Part shown: positions 1 to 8,130 of the stretch, piece after piece
Position numbering within the stretch: the first letter of the stretch is position 1
Layout of the letters: the number at the start of each line of letters is the position of its first letter
NCBI GenBank assembly: GCA_017465225.1
Contig: JAFTWQ010000022.1
Span: forward strand, 62,001 to 126,000
DNA length: 64,000 nt
Source of the DNA: Bacteroidales bacterium
GTDB lineage: Bacteria > Bacteroidota > Bacteroidia > Bacteroidales > UBA932
Reading direction: 5' to 3'
The notes under the pieces: model-generated
Database searches by the model: none
Told to the model about the DNA's origin: nothing
Seen by the model: the letters and a program-made list of their open reading frames with translations, nothing else
Made by a program: the position numbers and the translations under genes

Positions 1-997
1 GGAGATAAAGGCCTAACTTCTTGAGGATAGGGATCTTGAATGTCTCGACAAACTCGATGAGAGTGCCGTCAGGGTCTTCGATGTATGTGAAATGACCGTT
101 GGCCTCTCCCATCTTGAAGTCACGTCCACCGTCGCATACGAACTCATGTCCGAATCCGGCGGCAGCCTTGCGGATCTCCTCCATGTTTCTGATGTCGAAG
201 CATAGATGGATGAATCCGGGATCTCCCCAGAGACGTCCTTCATAAATCTTGCGAGGTGCAGGAACTCCTTCCTCCTCGATTCTCTGGACAAGCTCGATAT
301 GCGATGTTCCCATCACCTGGCTGAGAGGTCCTTCGATAGGCTTCGAGCGTGTGAGCATCACTCTGCGGAGCTTGTACTGTCCGCCAGGAACGCCCTTGAG
401 GTCCTCGAATACGTCTGTAACGTCATACTCGACCTTGTCATAATCCATGATGCCCCCGTAGAACTTGATCGACTTGTCCATGTCTGACACACCGAGGATG
501 GCACCGTTGTTTCCGCCGGTATTCTTGTCCTCATTGTAGAAGCAATAGTCATCTGTCTCGATGTCGAAGAGGTTGTTCCATGGGTCCAGGACGAAGAAAT
601 GCTCCTTGCCTGCAGGGTTTGCCTGAGGGGTTGTAAGGATGTTGACACCCTTTTTCTTCATCTCTTCATATGCCGCACGTACATTGCGTGACTTCACCTT
701 GCAGCAGAAGATACCATAATCACCGAACTCCGGAGTGAACTGGATATAGTTCAGTTCGCGCTCGCGAGGCTCCCATACCTCGAATCCGCCGCCTCCGCGG
801 AGATTGAGCACGAGGATGGCATATCTCGGCTGAGGCTTGCCGCCTGTATACGGCAGCATCCTTTCAGCAACTCCTACGTCGCCGAACAGTTTTATATCAA
901 ATCCGAATACGTCCTTGTACCAAGCCCAGGACTCTTCAACATTTCTTACTCCGATTCCGACCTGCTGCACTCCGCAGATCACTTTTCTTTTTGCCAT
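1..997 (-). CDS. VOC (glyoxalase/bleomycin-resistance fold) family protein, C-terminus cut by window edge
   Basis: Open to the window edge, about 332 residues visible. The N-terminus (MAKRKVICGVQQVGIGVRNV) and a second module starting near 'GAILGVSDMDKSIKFYGGIM' each open like a vicinal-oxygen-chelate half-domain, followed by 'TSHIELVQRI', 'GFIHLCFDIRN' and 'YIEDPDGTLIEFVE', which match the metal-ligand strands of glyoxalase-like enzymes. The family includes dioxygenases, isomerases and lyases, so the substrate cannot be inferred. An in-frame ATG two codons upstream (1001-1003) is an alternative start. The next gene on this strand upstream is an SDR dehydrogenase. A GTCATCCC...GGGATCT repeat sits immediately before the start. 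Family assignment is good; specific function unknown. Confidence 0.8.
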   Translation of the reverse strand, partial: MAKRKVICGVQQVGIGVRNVEESWAWYKDVFGFDIKLFGDVGVAERMLPYTGGKPQPRYAILVLNLRGGGGFEVWEPRERELNYIQFTPEFGDYGIFCCKVKSRNVRAAYEEMKKKGVNILTTPQANPAGKEHFFVLDPWNNLFDIETDDYCFYNEDKNTGGNNGAILGVSDMDKSIKFYGGIMDYDKVEYDVTDVFEDLKGVPGGQYKLRRVMLTRSKPIEGPLSQVMGTSHIELVQRIEEEGVPAPRKIYEGRLWGDPGFIHLCFDIRNMEEIRKAAAGFGHEFVCDGGRDFKMGEANGHFTYIEDPDGTLIEFVETFKIPILKKLGLYL

Positions 998-1010
998 ATT
1001 CATAGTATTT

Positions 1011-1074
1011 AGATCCCTCGGCTCGCTTTGCTCACTCGGGATGACAATGGAGCCGTGGGACTGCCATTGTCATC
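1011..1074 (-). repeat. Interspersed GTCATYC/GRATCT repeat with adjacent 11-bp inverted repeat
   Basis: On the minus strand this reads GTCATCCCGAG...CGAGGGATCT, ending 7-13 bp before the VOC start codon. It is a divergent member of the repeat seen at 48109, 53471 and 55417. ATCCC pairs with GGGAT, where other copies pair ATCC/GGAT or ATTC/GAAT. The head is also present inverted: GATGACAATGG (1040-1050) pairs with CCATTGTCATC (1064-1074), overlapping the stop codon of the upstream SDR gene. That hairpin could end SDR transcripts. Confidence 0.6.
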
Positions 1075-1855
1075 TAGCTGAAACATTTCGTGCGATAAGG
1101 CGGAAAAGCCAAGGCACATATTTGTAGAACGGTACCATGATCGTGTCGAATCCTCCGATCACCTTCTGATGCTTTCCTCTTGCGATGGCGCGGATCGCTA
1201 CCTTCGCACATTTGTTCACGTCATATCCGTTAGCCTGGCCAGGATCCATTATGCCGGTTGCCTTGCCGCTTCCGTCAAGAGCGTTCTTTGATACATCGGT
1301 GTGGATACGTCCAGGGATGATTATTGTAGTCTTGATCTGCGGATATTCGAGAGCTATGGTCTCATAGAAACCATGGATCGCGTGCTTCGAAGCGCAATAT
1401 GCAGAGCGTACAGGGAATCCGAATACGCCTGATACAGAGGAAACTACAGCGATGTGGACGCCTCTCTCGATGAACATGTCCTTAAGGGACTTCACGAGAT
1501 AGATGCCGCCGAAATAATTCACCTCCATGAGCCTGCGGTCAACGCTGATGTCAGTCTCGAGTGTCAGCGCTCTCTGTGATATGCCGGCGTTGAGGAGGAG
1601 GAAATCGATGAGATGTCCCTCTGAACGTACCCATGCAACGAGCTCGTCGATCGACTCCGTCTTTTCAACGTCTACTGTGTGACACCATGCCTTTACGCCC
1701 AGCCCGATACATTTCTTCTGGACCTTTTCAAGTACTTCAAGACGTCTTCCTGTAAGGATGACATTCGTACCCTTCATGGCATACTGGTAGGCCATCGCCT
1801 CACCTATACCTGTACCGCCTCCGGTAATAAGGGCGGTCTTTCCTTTAAATTCCAT
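1070..1855 (-). CDS. Short-chain dehydrogenase/reductase (SDR), substrate unknown
   Basis: A 261-residue classical SDR, an NAD(P)-dependent oxidoreductase. The Rossmann motif TGGGTGIG is at 11-18, NAG at 89-91, catalytic Ser about 140, and YCASK with Tyr153 and Lys157. The C-terminal stretch (about 225-261) is hydrophobic and basic (FYKYVPWLFRLIARNVSAR), as in membrane-associated DHRS7-like SDRs, so peripheral membrane binding is plausible. It lies between the VOC gene and a DJ-1 gene on the same strand, but the 177-bp gap upstream carries a palindromic element, so it may be transcribed separately. Catalytic residues are intact; the physiological substrate is not inferable. Confidence 0.85.
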   Translation of the reverse strand: MEFKGKTALITGGGTGIGEAMAYQYAMKGTNVILTGRRLEVLEKVQKKCIGLGVKAWCHTVDVEKTESIDELVAWVRSEGHLIDFLLLNAGISQRALTLETDISVDRRLMEVNYFGGIYLVKSLKDMFIERGVHIAVVSSVSGVFGFPVRSAYCASKHAIHGFYETIALEYPQIKTTIIIPGRIHTDVSKNALDGSGKATGIMDPGQANGYDVNKCAKVAIRAIARGKHQKVIGGFDTIMVPFYKYVPWLFRLIARNVSAR

Positions 1856-1914
1856 AATAAATTAGTCTGGTTTTAATACACTGCGTTTATTCTTTCCGAT
1901 GCTTTGGGATGTAG

Positions 1915-2023
1915 GGAAATGTCGGAATAATAGGAAAACCGTGGCCGCCCGTGGCCTCGTGAACGGGAGGGGCCCGCTCCGCAGGAGTGGGAGGGATTTA
2001 GTTTTCCTTATTCCGGCATTGCC
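1915..2023 (-). repeat. Palindromic intergenic element, copy A
   Basis: Outer arms 1915-1939 and 2001-2023 pair over about 23 bp with one mismatch and a 2-nt bulge. Between them is a GC-rich core (1940-2000). Its segment 1940-1976 is identical, in reverse complement, to 29250-29286. An inner hairpin (CTCC/GGAG, loop of 3, at 1977-1987) corresponds to CCGC/GCGG in the other copy. It lies 9 bp after the stop of the DJ-1 gene, in the same orientation relative to that gene as copy B is to its upstream gene. It could act as a terminator or mRNA-end stabiliser, or be a REP/MITE-like repeat. Confidence 0.75.
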
Positions 2024-2032
2024 CGATTCAGT

Positions 2033-2608
2033 CTAAAGCATCAGGCCTGCCTTGACCTTGGACGCGATCTCCTCCCCCTTGATATGGGCAAGAATGGTCA
2101 GACCGAATTCCTGGGCCCAGCCCGGTCCACGTCCGGTAATGATGTTGCCGTCGACTACGACACCCTCCTTCACATACTCTGCACCCTTGGCCGCAAGCGC
2201 CTCCTCAAAGCCGTCATAGCATGTCATCTTCCTGCCTTCAAGACCAGGGAGAAGACTCAGGACTACACTTGGAGCAGCGCAGATCGCAGCTACAGTACCG
2301 CCTTCTGCATAATGCTGCTGCATGATGTCCATAAGCTTCGGGAAGGCTGCAAGGTTTGCGGAGCCAGGCATTCCGCCAGGGAAGATCATCACATCAGTAG
2401 GAAGGCACGGACCGAATGAAGTGGATGCCCTGAACTCGCCGAAAGCCATGTCCGCTACCACAGGGATGCGGTTTGAACTGGTCACGATCCTGTCGTCATA
2501 GATGGAAACGGTCTTTACATTGACTCCGCCTCTGCGAAGCATGTTGACGGTAGTGAGAGCTTCCGACACCTCGAAACCGTCAGCAAGAAATACATATACT
2601 CCTTTCAT
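2033..2608 (-). CDS. DJ-1/PfpI (YajL-like) family protein
   Basis: A 191-residue protein, the usual length for DJ-1/ThiJ proteins. It begins MKGVYVFLADGFEVSEAL with the conserved acidic residue Glu13, and has the nucleophile elbow AAICAAPSVV with Cys110. Family members act in carbonyl-stress or oxidative-stress protection (glyoxalase III or deglycase activity has been proposed) and as cysteine-dependent hydrolases; which applies here is not shown. The start at 2608 is chosen because it fits the family N-terminus and lies 2 bp after the stop of the upstream SDR gene, indicating co-transcription. A longer frame upstream would overlap that gene and adds no recognisable sequence. Confidence 0.88.
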   Translation of the reverse strand: MKGVYVFLADGFEVSEALTTVNMLRRGGVNVKTVSIYDDRIVTSSNRIPVVADMAFGEFRASTSFGPCLPTDVMIFPGGMPGSANLAAFPKLMDIMQQHYAEGGTVAAICAAPSVVLSLLPGLEGRKMTCYDGFEEALAAKGAEYVKEGVVVDGNIITGRGPGWAQEFGLTILAHIKGEEIASKVKAGLML

Positions 2609-2610
2609 GG

Positions 2611-3423
2611 TTACATTGCAAATGTGTTGAAGCCTCCGTCCACAACGGCAACTGTGCCGGTCACGAACTTTGAAGCGTCGCTGATAAGATAATGGATTGT
2701 TCCGCAAAGCTCTTCAGGCTGTCCCATGCGTCCGAACGGAGTCTGTCTGATGACATCCGCACCTCTCTGGGTCCAGCTTCCGTCAGGATTGGTAAGAAGA
2801 GTACGGTTCTGCTCGGTAAGGAAGAATCCCGGAGCGATCGCGTTCACGCGGATCTTCTCGCCGAACTTCTTTGCGACCTCTGTGGCGAGGAAGGCTGTGA
2901 AATTGCTGATACCGGCTTTTGCAGCCGCATATCCTGCAACTCGTGTCATAGGGCGGAACGCAGCCATGCTCGAGAAGTTCACGATAGTGCCTTCTCCCTG
3001 CTCGACCATCTGCTTCAGGAAAACCTGTGAAGGGATCACTGTTCCTGTAAGGTTGAGGTCGAGTACCTTCTGGAACTCTTCAGGCTTGAGGTCGAAGAAT
3101 GTACCGTCAGGAGCGATCGTGGCGCCCGGCATGTTTCCGCCTGCGGCATTGAGAAGCGAGTCAACCCTTCCGTATGCGGCAACGATGTCGGCAAGATTCT
3201 GCTCGAGAACCTCCTGCTTCATCACATCGGTGACAAGGAACATGGCCTCTCCGCCTGCTGCCTTGATGTCATCGACGATAGCCTTTCCGGCTTCAGACCT
3301 GCGGCCGAGGATGACTACTTTTGCTCCTTCAAGAGCAAGATACTTTGCGATTGCCTTTCCGAGGATACCTGTACCGCCGGTAATGACAACGACTTTTCCT
3401 GTAATGTCAAAAAGCTTGTTCAT
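2611..3423 (-). CDS. SDR oxidoreductase, D-mannonate/fructuronate oxidoreductase-like (YjmF type)
   Basis: A 270-residue SDR with TGGTGILG at 15-22, LNAAGGN near 91-97, a catalytic Ser at 151/152, and YAAAK with Tyr165 and Lys169. The NAAGGN, FFDL, APGFFLTEQNR and FVTGTVAVVDGGF segments resemble, from memory, the SDR-type mannonate oxidoreductases (Bacillus YjmF group) rather than generic FabG. These interconvert D-fructuronate and D-mannonate in hexuronate catabolism. That fits the pectin locus later in the window and the acetylesterase 4 bp upstream, but a different sugar-acid substrate is possible. It forms a tight run with the esterase (upstream) and the DJ-1 gene (downstream). Confidence 0.75.
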   Translation of the reverse strand: MNKLFDITGKVVVITGGTGILGKAIAKYLALEGAKVVILGRRSEAGKAIVDDIKAAGGEAMFLVTDVMKQEVLEQNLADIVAAYGRVDSLLNAAGGNMPGATIAPDGTFFDLKPEEFQKVLDLNLTGTVIPSQVFLKQMVEQGEGTIVNFSSMAAFRPMTRVAGYAAAKAGISNFTAFLATEVAKKFGEKIRVNAIAPGFFLTEQNRTLLTNPDGSWTQRGADVIRQTPFGRMGQPEELCGTIHYLISDASKFVTGTVAVVDGGFNTFAM

Positions 3424-3427
3424 ATCT

Positions 3428-4873
3428 TTATTCTTCGATTTTTACCCAGAAAGGAGCTACCGGAAGTCCTTCGACATTCTTCAGGTTGCCCGGATTGAAA
3501 TCTCCCCATCCGTAACGGACCTCACATGGATCGAACACATATTCGGATCTGACCTTCAGGACTTTAGGCTCCCACTCGAAATATGCGTATGAGACAGGAT
3601 AGAAGATGCCTTCGCTGCCTGCGACCTCAAGGCCCTCGATCTCCATCCAGCGGTTGAGACCGTTATGTGTGTTCGTGAGTTCCACAGCGATCTCGCAGCT
3701 GTTCTGAAGACGGTAACATTTCACAGCTTCAGGACTGTCGCATGCGATGCGGCTGTATCCGTAATTGCGGTTGAGTGCGAGGTAGGCGAGTCTGTCTCCG
3801 ACTTCCTTCTTCTTTGCAGGATGGATGTTGTCCATCTCATATGGCTCCACGAGGTCGTTTGTAACCACGATTCCGCAGTTAGGGACCTGGGCTGCAGTGA
3901 TGTGCTGTGCCTGACGGAGAAGGGCTGCATAGCTGACTGCAGTAGCAGGCTTGTATCGGTACGGAGCAATCTCCACCATGTAGAAAGGAAGCTTGGCTTC
4001 AGTATCGCCCCAGCATTCTCTCCAATGACTGATCATTGTCTCCATGCGCTCAGGGAACTGCTCGTGCTTTCCTACGTTGGAACATCCCTGATACCAGATG
4101 AATCCCTTGATGGTATAACCCATCACAGGGCAGAGCATCGCGTTGTAGGCGAGGTAAGGACGCACATAATGGGTCTGTGCCTCGATGGCTTCGCGGCTGA
4201 GGTCTTCGTCCGGATATGTCTCAAGGATTTCCTTAGGAGTCCAGCTCTCCACTCTTGCCCCGCCGTATGCACATGAGACGATGCCGACAGGGATGTCCAA
4301 GGTCTCGTTGAGCTTACGTGCGAAGAAATATGCTGTCGCGCTCATGTCAGGGATTGTGGAGGATTCCGCGCCCTGCCATCTTGAGTCAACTTCAGAAAGC
4401 GGCTCATATGACTGCTTTACCGGAACAGTGAACATCCTGATCTTCTCGGTCGCGGCCGGTGCGCTGATGTATTCGAGCGCATCTTCAACAGGACAATTGT
4501 AGAAGCCTCTCATCGGCATCTCCATGTTGCTCTGGCCTGAAGCAAGCCATACCTCACCGACGAGGATGTCCTTGATGCGGATGGTCTCTCCATTGCCCTT
4601 CACGGTCATTGTATATGCCTTGTAGCTTCCCTGCGGGGTCGCTACCTTTACGGTCCATCTTCCGTCCTTTCCGGCTTTTGCGCTGTAAGATCTGCCGCTC
4701 CATGAAGGAGTCACGGTGATCTGCGATCCGGGATCGGCTGTGCCCCATACGGCGGCATTGTCATTCTGCTGCAGGACCATTCCGTCGCTGCAGAGGCTTG
4801 ATAAGACAAGCTTTGCCTCTGATACCATGCACATGCACAGCATCAGGGCAACGATTGCGGTTATTCTCTTCAT
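3428..4873 (-). CDS. Secreted sialate O-acetylesterase-family (SASA, SGNH) carbohydrate esterase
   Basis: 481 residues with an N-terminal signal peptide (MKRITAIVALMLCMCMVSEA), so exported to the periplasm or surface. A beta-sandwich-like N-domain (about 30-105) precedes the SGNH esterase core with nucleophile motif GQSNMEM (Ser115). Downstream are 'FIWYQGCSNVG' and 'DLVEPYEMDNIHPAKKKEVGDRL', the latter carrying the Asp-x-x-His pair of the triad. The family removes O-acetyl groups from sialic acid, xylan, xyloglucan or pectic sugars; the neighbouring uronate-type SDR makes a plant glycan plausible here. The gene starts a run with the SDR and DJ-1 genes, with gaps of 4 and 2 bp. Confidence 0.85.
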   Translation of the reverse strand: MKRITAIVALMLCMCMVSEAKLVLSSLCSDGMVLQQNDNAAVWGTADPGSQITVTPSWSGRSYSAKAGKDGRWTVKVATPQGSYKAYTMTVKGNGETIRIKDILVGEVWLASGQSNMEMPMRGFYNCPVEDALEYISAPAATEKIRMFTVPVKQSYEPLSEVDSRWQGAESSTIPDMSATAYFFARKLNETLDIPVGIVSCAYGGARVESWTPKEILETYPDEDLSREAIEAQTHYVRPYLAYNAMLCPVMGYTIKGFIWYQGCSNVGKHEQFPERMETMISHWRECWGDTEAKLPFYMVEIAPYRYKPATAVSYAALLRQAQHITAAQVPNCGIVVTNDLVEPYEMDNIHPAKKKEVGDRLAYLALNRNYGYSRIACDSPEAVKCYRLQNSCEIAVELTNTHNGLNRWMEIEGLEVAGSEGIFYPVSYAYFEWEPKVLKVRSEYVFDPCEVRYGWGDFNPGNLKNVEGLPVAPFWVKIEE

Positions 4874-4901
4874 AGTGTCGTGGTATTCTTCTGTGCGGGG
4901 A

Positions 4902-5846
4902 TCAGAGTGAAGCGAGGCAGTCGCTTACATTCTTCTCGATGCGTGCGAGGATGTCAGATCCTTCCGCCTTCTCGAACTTTTCGCCTGTGATGTTCTCGTA
5001 AAGCTCGACATAGCGGTCTGTGATTCCGTTCACGATTTCCTCTGTCATCTCAGGAACCTGCTGGCCTTCCTGACCCTGGAAACCGTTGGCCATGAGCCAT
5101 TCGCGTACGAACTCCTTTGAGAGCTGCTTCTGCTTCTGGCCGGCTGCAAGGCGCTCCTGGTAGCCTTCTGCGTAGAAATAACGTGATGAGTCAGGAGTGT
5201 GGATCTCGTCCATGAGATAGATCTTTCCGTCCTTCTTTCCGAACTCATATTTTGTGTCCACGAGGATGAGGCCCATCTTGGCTGCTATCTCGGTTCCTCT
5301 CTGGAAGATTGCCCTTGTGTAAGCCTCGAGCTGCTCGTAGTCCTCCTTGCTTACGATGCCCTGTGCGATGATCTCCTCTTTCGAGATGTCCTCGTCGTGT
5401 CCTTCCGCAGCCTTTGTGGTAGGGGTGATGATAGGCTCTGGGAACTTCTGGTTCTCAACCATTCCCTCTGGCATCTCCACTCCGCAGATCGTGCGCTTTC
5501 CAGCCTTGTACTCTCTCCACGCGTGGCCTGAAAGGTAGCCGCGGATCACCATCTCGACCTTGAAAGGCTCGCACTTGTGACCTACAGTCACCATCGGATC
5601 GGGAACTGCGATCTTCCAGTTAGGAAGAATGTCGGTCGTAGCGTCGAGGAACTTTGCCGCGATCTGGTTGAGGACCTGTCCCTTGAAAGGAATGCCTTTC
5701 GGAAGGACAACGTCAAATGCTGAAATTCGGTCAGATACGACCATTACGAGGTACTCGTTGCCAATGCTGTAGACGTCACGTACCTTGCCTACATAGTGTC
5801 CGGTCTGGCCGGGAAAGTTGAAGTCAGTCTTTACAATAGCTTCCAT
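4902..5846 (-). CDS. purC: Phosphoribosylaminoimidazole-succinocarboxamide synthase (SAICAR synthetase)
   Basis: A 314-residue cytosolic enzyme of de novo purine synthesis, condensing CAIR with aspartate at the cost of ATP. Recognisable segments are [24 protein letters not shown], the K(C)[18 protein letters not shown] substrate-binding block, '[16 protein letters not shown]', '[10 protein letters not shown]' and '[14 protein letters not shown]'. It is the longer form common in Bacteroidetes and yeast. The start at 5846 (MEAIVKTDF) is preferred over an ATG 12 codons upstream: it fits the family, and a -7-like TATATTTG lies about 40 bp upstream on the minus strand (5887-5894). Confidence 0.96.
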   Translation of the reverse strand: MEAIVKTDFNFPGQTGHYVGKVRDVYSIGNEYLVMVVSDRISAFDVVLPKGIPFKGQVLNQIAAKFLDATTDILPNWKIAVPDPMVTVGHKCEPFKVEMVIRGYLSGHAWREYKAGKRTICGVEMPEGMVENQKFPEPIITPTTKAAEGHDEDISKEEIIAQGIVSKEDYEQLEAYTRAIFQRGTEIAAKMGLILVDTKYEFGKKDGKIYLMDEIHTPDSSRYFYAEGYQERLAAGQKQKQLSKEFVREWLMANGFQGQEGQQVPEMTEEIVNGITDRYVELYENITGEKFEKAEGSDILARIEKNVSDCLASL

Positions 5847-5929
5847 TGTATGATTTTTTAAAAGATTATCCGGTTTTAACAACTTACAAATATAGCAAAA
5901 ATATGTTAAGGAACGCTTCGAAACCGTCC

Positions 5930-6658
5930 TTATTCATGTTCTATCCACTCGGGATATGCAATCTTCGGGATAAGGCTGCGGATCTGCCCGGCCCTTTTGC
6001 TGACATATTGTGATGGTCTGTCGGCATGGCGGTCGATAGGGTTGGGGAGGCATGCGGTGATCAGTGATGCCTCGCGGCGCGTCAGCTCTGATGCGTTTTT
6101 GTCGAAAAACGCCCTTGCAGCCGCTTCTGCCCCATATACTCCTTTTCCCATCTCGGCTACGTTGAGATACACCTCCAGTATGCGCTCCTTGCCCCATATC
6201 CATTCTATCAGCAGAGTGAAATATGCCTCGAAAGCCTTTCTTACGAAGGATCTGCTTGGAAAAAGGAATACGTTCTTTGCCGTCTGCTGGCTTATGGTGC
6301 TGGCTCCACGGAGCTTCTTGCCTTTTGTCTTATGGTCATTGATCGCCTTTCTCATCTCCTTCCAGTCGAATCCGTTGTGCTCGGCAAAGAGATTGTCCTC
6401 GCTCGCGATCACGGCCTTAGCCATTTCAGGAGAGATCCTTTCGTATCTGCGCCATTTCTTCTGCGTCCTGAAGGTGTCGTCGTTGCGGTATTCGATGCTG
6501 CGCGAGACCATCAGAGGCGTGACCCATACCGGCACCCATTTGAGCATGAGCACCCACAGGACCGTGACTGCGACGAAGGCCAGCGGCAGCTTTATCAGCA
6601 GCAGTTTTGCGATCCATTTCCTGAATCCGTCTCTTTCGATTTTCTCCTTTATGGTCAT
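5930..6658 (-). CDS. mtgA: Monofunctional peptidoglycan glycosyltransferase (GT51)
   Basis: 242 residues. One N-terminal membrane anchor (about 18-42) is followed by a GT51 domain that polymerises lipid II into glycan strands. GT51 hallmarks are visible: '[17 protein letters not shown]' with the catalytic Glu, '[13 protein letters not shown]', '[14 protein letters not shown]' and '[13 protein letters not shown]'. There is no transpeptidase domain, so it is the MtgA type rather than a class A PBP. The stop codon of the Mom-like gene (minus-strand stop at 6662) is only 3 bp away, so these two are probably co-transcribed. purC follows 83 bp downstream. Confidence 0.95.
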   Translation of the reverse strand: MTIKEKIERDGFRKWIAKLLLIKLPLAFVAVTVLWVLMLKWVPVWVTPLMVSRSIEYRNDDTFRTQKKWRRYERISPEMAKAVIASEDNLFAEHNGFDWKEMRKAINDHKTKGKKLRGASTISQQTAKNVFLFPSRSFVRKAFEAYFTLLIEWIWGKERILEVYLNVAEMGKGVYGAEAAARAFFDKNASELTRREASLITACLPNPIDRHADRPSQYVSKRAGQIRSLIPKIAYPEWIEHE

Positions 6659-6661
6659 ATG

Positions 6662-7525
6662 CTATTTGTAATCAGTGAGTTTCATTCTGAATTTCCTGCT
6701 TCCGAAGTTCCTGAAGAACAGATTGCCTTCTTTTCCCGACCTGATCGGGGATCTCTCCCAGGTCTCCCCGTCAATCACGAAATCCACGGCCTCCTTCTCC
6801 ATCTCTGCCTCGAATCCCAGCGCTCTGTACACATCTCCTTCCGACCACTCCAGATCGGCATAGCTCATGATGTCATCCGGCTGCACTTCCTTGATGAACG
6901 CCTTCAGCAGCTTTCCCATGCCTCCGCTGACCCTCATCTCCGGCAGAGACGCATAGCGTGTCCACTCGTATGATCGTATCTCCTTTCCGTCCTTCATCCA
7001 TTTCCTCGCATTGGAAAATGTCGCCACGGCAATCATCTTTCCGATATGGCTGCTGCCGCTGGTCTCCTCCGCAATATGCCCCGTATGCCTTTTCAGGAAT
7101 AGCCCGTAGCAGTACCGGCATGCAGCATATCCGTATGAATGATTCCCGGCCAGAAAAGCCTTCGCTTCGGCCTTATCGATCCTCCTTACCTCGCAGTTGC
7201 GGGCATAGGCCTGGCTGAACAGTTCCAGATGGGCCAGAAGCCTTGCCTCCATCATCTTCCTTTGCCTTTTCCAACGGTCTTCGGCGATTATCAGAGGATA
7301 TCCCGATTCTCTGGTAATCATTCTTATGGCGTAGGACGCCTCTTCGCTTCCTTGTCCGGCCTCCTCCCGTGAGCGGGCCGTGATTTCCAGAGGCATTATT
7401 ATCCTGGAATACCTTCCGTCAAGCGTCTTTGTGCAGATGACATCGAAGTCATGCCGCATCTGACGCGAGCATTCGAATCCGTTCCCTTCAAGAAAAGCGG
7501 CTATGTCATCTATAAGTCTGCACAT
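6662..7525 (-). CDS. Mom-like / GNAT-fold protein of unknown function
   Basis: 287 residues, no signal or membrane segment. The C-terminal half carries 'FLAGNHSYGYAACRYCYGLF', 'IGKMIAVATFSNARKW', 'YEWTRYASLPEMRVSGGMGK', 'LLKAFI', and 'DDIMSYADLEWSEGDVYRAL'. This spacing resembles proteins in phages and Bacteroidetes annotated as Hef-like or Mom-like, with an acyltransferase-type fold. The N-terminal half includes 'LIIAEDRWKRQRKMMEARLL' followed by 'YARNCEVRRI', also typical of those proteins. Phage Mu Mom modifies adenine in DNA; whether this protein does so is unknown. It is divergent from umuDC across a shared regulatory region. The ATG at 7525 is favoured over an upstream TTG that would lie inside a TATATTTG promoter element. 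Confidence 0.5.
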   Translation of the reverse strand: MCRLIDDIAAFLEGNGFECSRQMRHDFDVICTKTLDGRYSRIIMPLEITARSREEAGQGSEEASYAIRMITRESGYPLIIAEDRWKRQRKMMEARLLAHLELFSQAYARNCEVRRIDKAEAKAFLAGNHSYGYAACRYCYGLFLKRHTGHIAEETSGSSHIGKMIAVATFSNARKWMKDGKEIRSYEWTRYASLPEMRVSGGMGKLLKAFIKEVQPDDIMSYADLEWSEGDVYRALGFEAEMEKEAVDFVIDGETWERSPIRSGKEGNLFFRNFGSRKFRMKLTDYK

Positions 7526-7570
7526 AATCCGCAAATATACCAATTAATTCGATAGGCTGGTACGGATTTT

Positions 7571-7602
7571 AAAAGCACGGAATTGGGCGTTTTCGTGCTT
7601 TT
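7571..7602. promoter_or_regulatory. Operator-like dyad 1 upstream of umuD
   Basis: AAAAGCACG (7571-7579) and CGTGCTTTT (7594-7602) form a perfect 9-bp inverted repeat with a 14-bp spacer. The right arm continues GACGG, as it does in dyad 2. It lies in the 180-bp divergent region between the Mom-like gene and umuD. The symmetry suggests a dimeric repressor site, possibly for a LexA/S24-type regulator; this is inference. Confidence 0.6.
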
Positions 7603-7622
7603 GACGGCAAATAATCGTGTTG

Positions 7623-7652
7623 AAAGCACAAATTGGCCCGTTTTTGTGCTTT
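7623..7652. promoter_or_regulatory. Operator-like dyad 2 upstream of umuD
   Basis: AAAGCACA (7623-7630) and TGTGCTTT (7645-7652), spacer 14 bp. Geometry is the same as dyad 1, with the innermost base pair changed from G:C to A:T in a symmetrical way. The dyad centres are 51 bp apart, close to five helical turns. The right arm leads into TTTG (7651-7654), a possible -33 box, with TATTTTTG at 7680-7687 as -7, so occupancy would be expected to block umuD transcription. Confidence 0.6.
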
Positions 7653-7679
7653 TGACGGGGAGATGTGAGCCAGATTTGC

Positions 7680-7687
7680 TATTTTTG
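7680..7687 (+). promoter_or_regulatory. -7 promoter element of umuDC
   Basis: TATTTTTG matches the Bacteroidetes TAnnTTTG -7 box, 18 bp before the umuD ATG. The nearest TTTG upstream (7651-7654, inside dyad 2) is 25 bp away, longer than the usual 19-21, suggesting a weak or regulated promoter. Confidence 0.5.
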
Positions 7688-7705
7688 TATGACAAGGTAG
7701 AGAAT

Positions 7706-8113
7706 ATGACGGAATTGGAAGACAAACAGATGCCAAAGATGGCAGAGGACGGGATCCATGCGGGTTTCCCGTCGCCGGCCACGGACTATATGACCCAGGC
7801 CATAGATCTGAACCGGGAGCTGGTGAAGCATCCGGCCGCGACATTTTACGGACGTGTGGTCGGAGATTCGATGATAGATGCCGGAGTCGAGGAAGGTGAT
7901 ATCCTGGTGATAGACAAGGCTTTGGAGGCGCAGGACGGCGATATGGCCGTATGCTTCGTGGATGGTGAGTTCACATTGAAATATCTGAAATTCCATGAAG
8001 GAGGTCTGACGCTGGTGCCGGCGAATGAGAAATATCCTTCGATCGAGGTCGGGGACGGATCCGATTTCATGATGTGGGGAGTGGTGACTTATGTCATAAG
8101 GAAAGTGAGGTAG
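7706..8113 (+). CDS. umuD: UmuD-like S24 self-cleaving subunit of translesion polymerase V
   Basis: 135 residues, close to E. coli UmuD (139). The self-cleavage region reads HAGFPSPATDY (E. coli: CGFPSPAADY), placing the scissile bond at Ala19-Gly20. The Ser-Lys dyad is GDSMIDAG (Ser55) and DGEFTLKYL (Lys92). In the SOS response the cleaved form joins UmuC to give an error-prone polymerase. The start at 7706 (MTELEDKQMPKM) is chosen because it follows the -7 box by 18 bp; longer in-frame extensions run through the operator dyads. umuC begins 17 bp after the stop. The upstream dyads suggest damage-inducible or autoregulated expression. Confidence 0.93.
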   Translation: MTELEDKQMPKMAEDGIHAGFPSPATDYMTQAIDLNRELVKHPAATFYGRVVGDSMIDAGVEEGDILVIDKALEAQDGDMAVCFVDGEFTLKYLKFHEGGLTLVPANEKYPSIEVGDGSDFMMWGVVTYVIRKVR

Positions 8114-8130
8114 ATAGGTCTGGACATGAT

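Noticed and set aside
2609..2707. N-terminal extension of the DJ-1 gene
   Set aside because: It overlaps the upstream SDR gene, is Arg-rich in the manner of an off-frame translation, and the family N-terminus starts at 2608.
7583..7705. N-terminal extension of UmuD through the operator region
   Set aside because: The extra residues translate the two operator repeats and the -7 box; UmuD family length and cleavage-site position support the 7706 start.
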